Positions 62,952-64,000 of a DNA stretch of 64,000 nucleotides are shown here, piece by piece. A program made the translations under genes and the position numbers. How positions within the stretch are numbered: the stretch's first letter is position 1; the number at the start of each line of letters is the position of its first letter. The notes beneath the pieces are model-generated. The model saw only the letters and a program-made list of their open reading frames with translations, had not been told where the DNA came from and did no database searches. Origin of the DNA: Roseibium suaedae (GTDB lineage Bacteria; Pseudomonadota; Alphaproteobacteria; Rhizobiales; Stappiaceae); contig NZ_FRBW01000001.1 in assembly GCF_900142725.1 (NCBI RefSeq), positions 1,116,001-1,180,000 of the forward strand, given 5' to 3'.

Positions 62952-64000
62952 ATGAAGTTCTCCGATATCAAGATCGCAGCGAAGATCCCCCTGTTGGTCT
63001 GTTCCGCAGCTCTGCTATCCATTATTTCTGTCACCACTCTTAGTATATATCAGTCCAGCGCTGACATGCGCGAGCTGAGCGGAGACCAGCTGACTTCTCT
63101 CACCGATAGCCGTGCCGTGGCCCTGAAGAGCTATCTCAGCGGCATTGTGGAAGATCTCAGAGTTACATCTGCGTCTTTGGATGTGAAGGACGCCGTGAAG
63201 GCGTTTTCCTCTGCCTATGCGGAACTTGGTCCGGATGCCGGCCGTGACCTGAAGCAGCAGTATATCTACGAGAGCCCCTTTCCCGAGGGCGAGAAGCTGA
63301 AGCTTGAACGTGCAAAGGCGGAAAGCGCCTATAACGATGTTCACGCCAAGTTTCATCCCTGGTTCCGGTCTCTGCTTGAGACCAAGGGCTACTATGATGT
63401 TTTCCTGCTCTCTGCCTCGGGAGACGTGGTCTACACTGTCTACAAGGAAGAGGACTTTGCGACCAATCTGAAGGATGGTCCCTGGAAGGCGACAGACCTT
63501 GGCCGTGTCTTCAGCGACGCTCAGACGGAGACCGAGGGACAGGTCGCCTTCTACGATTTCAAGGCCTATGCGCCGAGCAAGGGTGTGCCCGCGAGTTTCA
63601 TTGCGACACCGGTCTTTGATGGTGGCAAGCTCATTGGTGTTCTTGCCTTCCAGATGCCTGTCGGCCGTATCAATGAGATCATGCAGTCCAACGTCGGCAT
63701 GGGAGAAACTGGGGAAACCTATCTTGTCGGTGAAGACCGCTTGATGCGCAGCGATTCCCGTTTCTCCACCGAGAGCACCATCTTGTCTCGCAAAGTGGAT
63801 ACGGACGCCGTGAATGTGGCGTTCTCGGGTGGCAACACGCTTGTCGAGGGGCAGGATTACCGTGGGGTTGAGGTTCTCTCTGCTGTAAGCCTGCTTGAGT
63901 TCGAGGGCGTCAAATGGGCTGTCCTCGGCGAAAAGGACATGGCTGAAATCCTGGGGCCGGTCCACGCCTTGCGCAATACGATGATCCTGACCGGTGCTCT
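62952..64000 (+). CDS. Methyl-accepting chemotaxis protein, N-terminal part (3' end outside window)
   Basis: 349 residues visible; frame open at the window end. TM1 is ~9-30 (IAAKIPLLVCSAALLSIISV). A large periplasmic sensor follows (~35-335), with a Cache-type fold: helical start (MRELSGDQLTSLTDSRAVAL), FLLSASGDVVYTVYKEEDFA, SFIATPVFDGGKLIGVLAFQ, MGETGETYLVGEDRLMRSDS, and FEGVKWAVLGEKDMAE. The next TM appears to begin at the edge (RNTMILTGA). HAMP and signalling domains are presumably downstream. The ligand is unknown. Confidence 0.88.
   Translation, partial: MKFSDIKIAAKIPLLVCSAALLSIISVTTLSIYQSSADMRELSGDQLTSLTDSRAVALKSYLSGIVEDLRVTSASLDVKDAVKAFSSAYAELGPDAGRDLKQQYIYESPFPEGEKLKLERAKAESAYNDVHAKFHPWFRSLLETKGYYDVFLLSASGDVVYTVYKEEDFATNLKDGPWKATDLGRVFSDAQTETEGQVAFYDFKAYAPSKGVPASFIATPVFDGGKLIGVLAFQMPVGRINEIMQSNVGMGETGETYLVGEDRLMRSDSRFSTESTILSRKVDTDAVNVAFSGGNTLVEGQDYRGVEVLSAVSLLEFEGVKWAVLGEKDMAEILGPVHALRNTMILTGA

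Overview
The window is a chromosomal segment of a GC-rich alphaproteobacterium, most likely in the Hyphomicrobiales (Rhizobiales) and possibly near the Stappiaceae. This placement is an inference. It rests on a speF-type leader upstream of an ornithine decarboxylase, a Rhizobium-type class 3 L-asparaginase, a Tat-exported repeat protein of the TIGR03808 kind, a two-subunit methylmalonyl-CoA mutase, and tightly packed operons with 4-base ATGA overlaps. I see no rRNA, tRNA, CRISPR array, prophage or transposase gene. About 60 protein genes are supported; the first and the last run off the window.

Layout. 0-2 kb: the tail of a Fis-type regulator and an NAD-dependent aldehyde dehydrogenase. 2.3-9.6 kb: a leftward operon with a branched-chain-amino-acid type ABC transporter (binding protein, LivH, LivM, LivG, LivF), an M20 deacylase and an amidase. 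It looks like uptake plus hydrolysis of an N-acylated or amide compound. An XRE-cupin regulator is divergent from it, with repeated palindromes between the two, and a cupin and an FAD monooxygenase follow. 12.3-15.9 kb: an OmpR/EnvZ-type two-component pair divergent from an exported protein with eight EF-hand-like loops. 16-18.2 kb: a speF leader, ornithine decarboxylase and a GNAT acetyltransferase. 18.6-30.7 kb: a SulP transporter, an Inh-type protease-inhibitor lipoprotein, a TetR/SRPBCC-VOC pair, an aminotransferase, an asparaginase, a Tat-exported beta-helix protein, MeaB, a phytanoyl-CoA dioxygenase-like protein and a YfeY-like lipoprotein. 30.9-39.6 kb: LOG, SDR, dipeptidase, LuxR, HerA-like ATPase, two small proteins, a 276-bp tandem repeat and a second LuxR protein. 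40.1-44.2 kb: the two methylmalonyl-CoA mutase subunits. 44.3-64 kb: small regulators, a cupin, a haloacid dehalogenase, a VOC protein, a STAS-less SulP, a branched-chain aminotransferase, an MFS carrier, a peroxiredoxin, a nuclease, superoxide dismutase, two c-type cytochromes, oligopeptidase B, class B acid phosphatase, another MFS carrier and the start of a chemotaxis receptor.

The most unusual structure lies between genes. Two copies of a roughly 205-bp dispersed element (about 2.1 kb and 55.2 kb) each sit inside a rho-independent terminator whose hairpin is present on both sides of the element. That suggests a non-autonomous element that targets terminators and duplicates the stem. Two other families of palindromic intergenic repeats (GGTCACC-ended and CCCTCACC-ended) occupy most of the larger gaps, in places as tandem copies.

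Start codons were moved inward from the longest open frame wherever a ribosome-binding site and the family start supported it; each case is stated in its entry.
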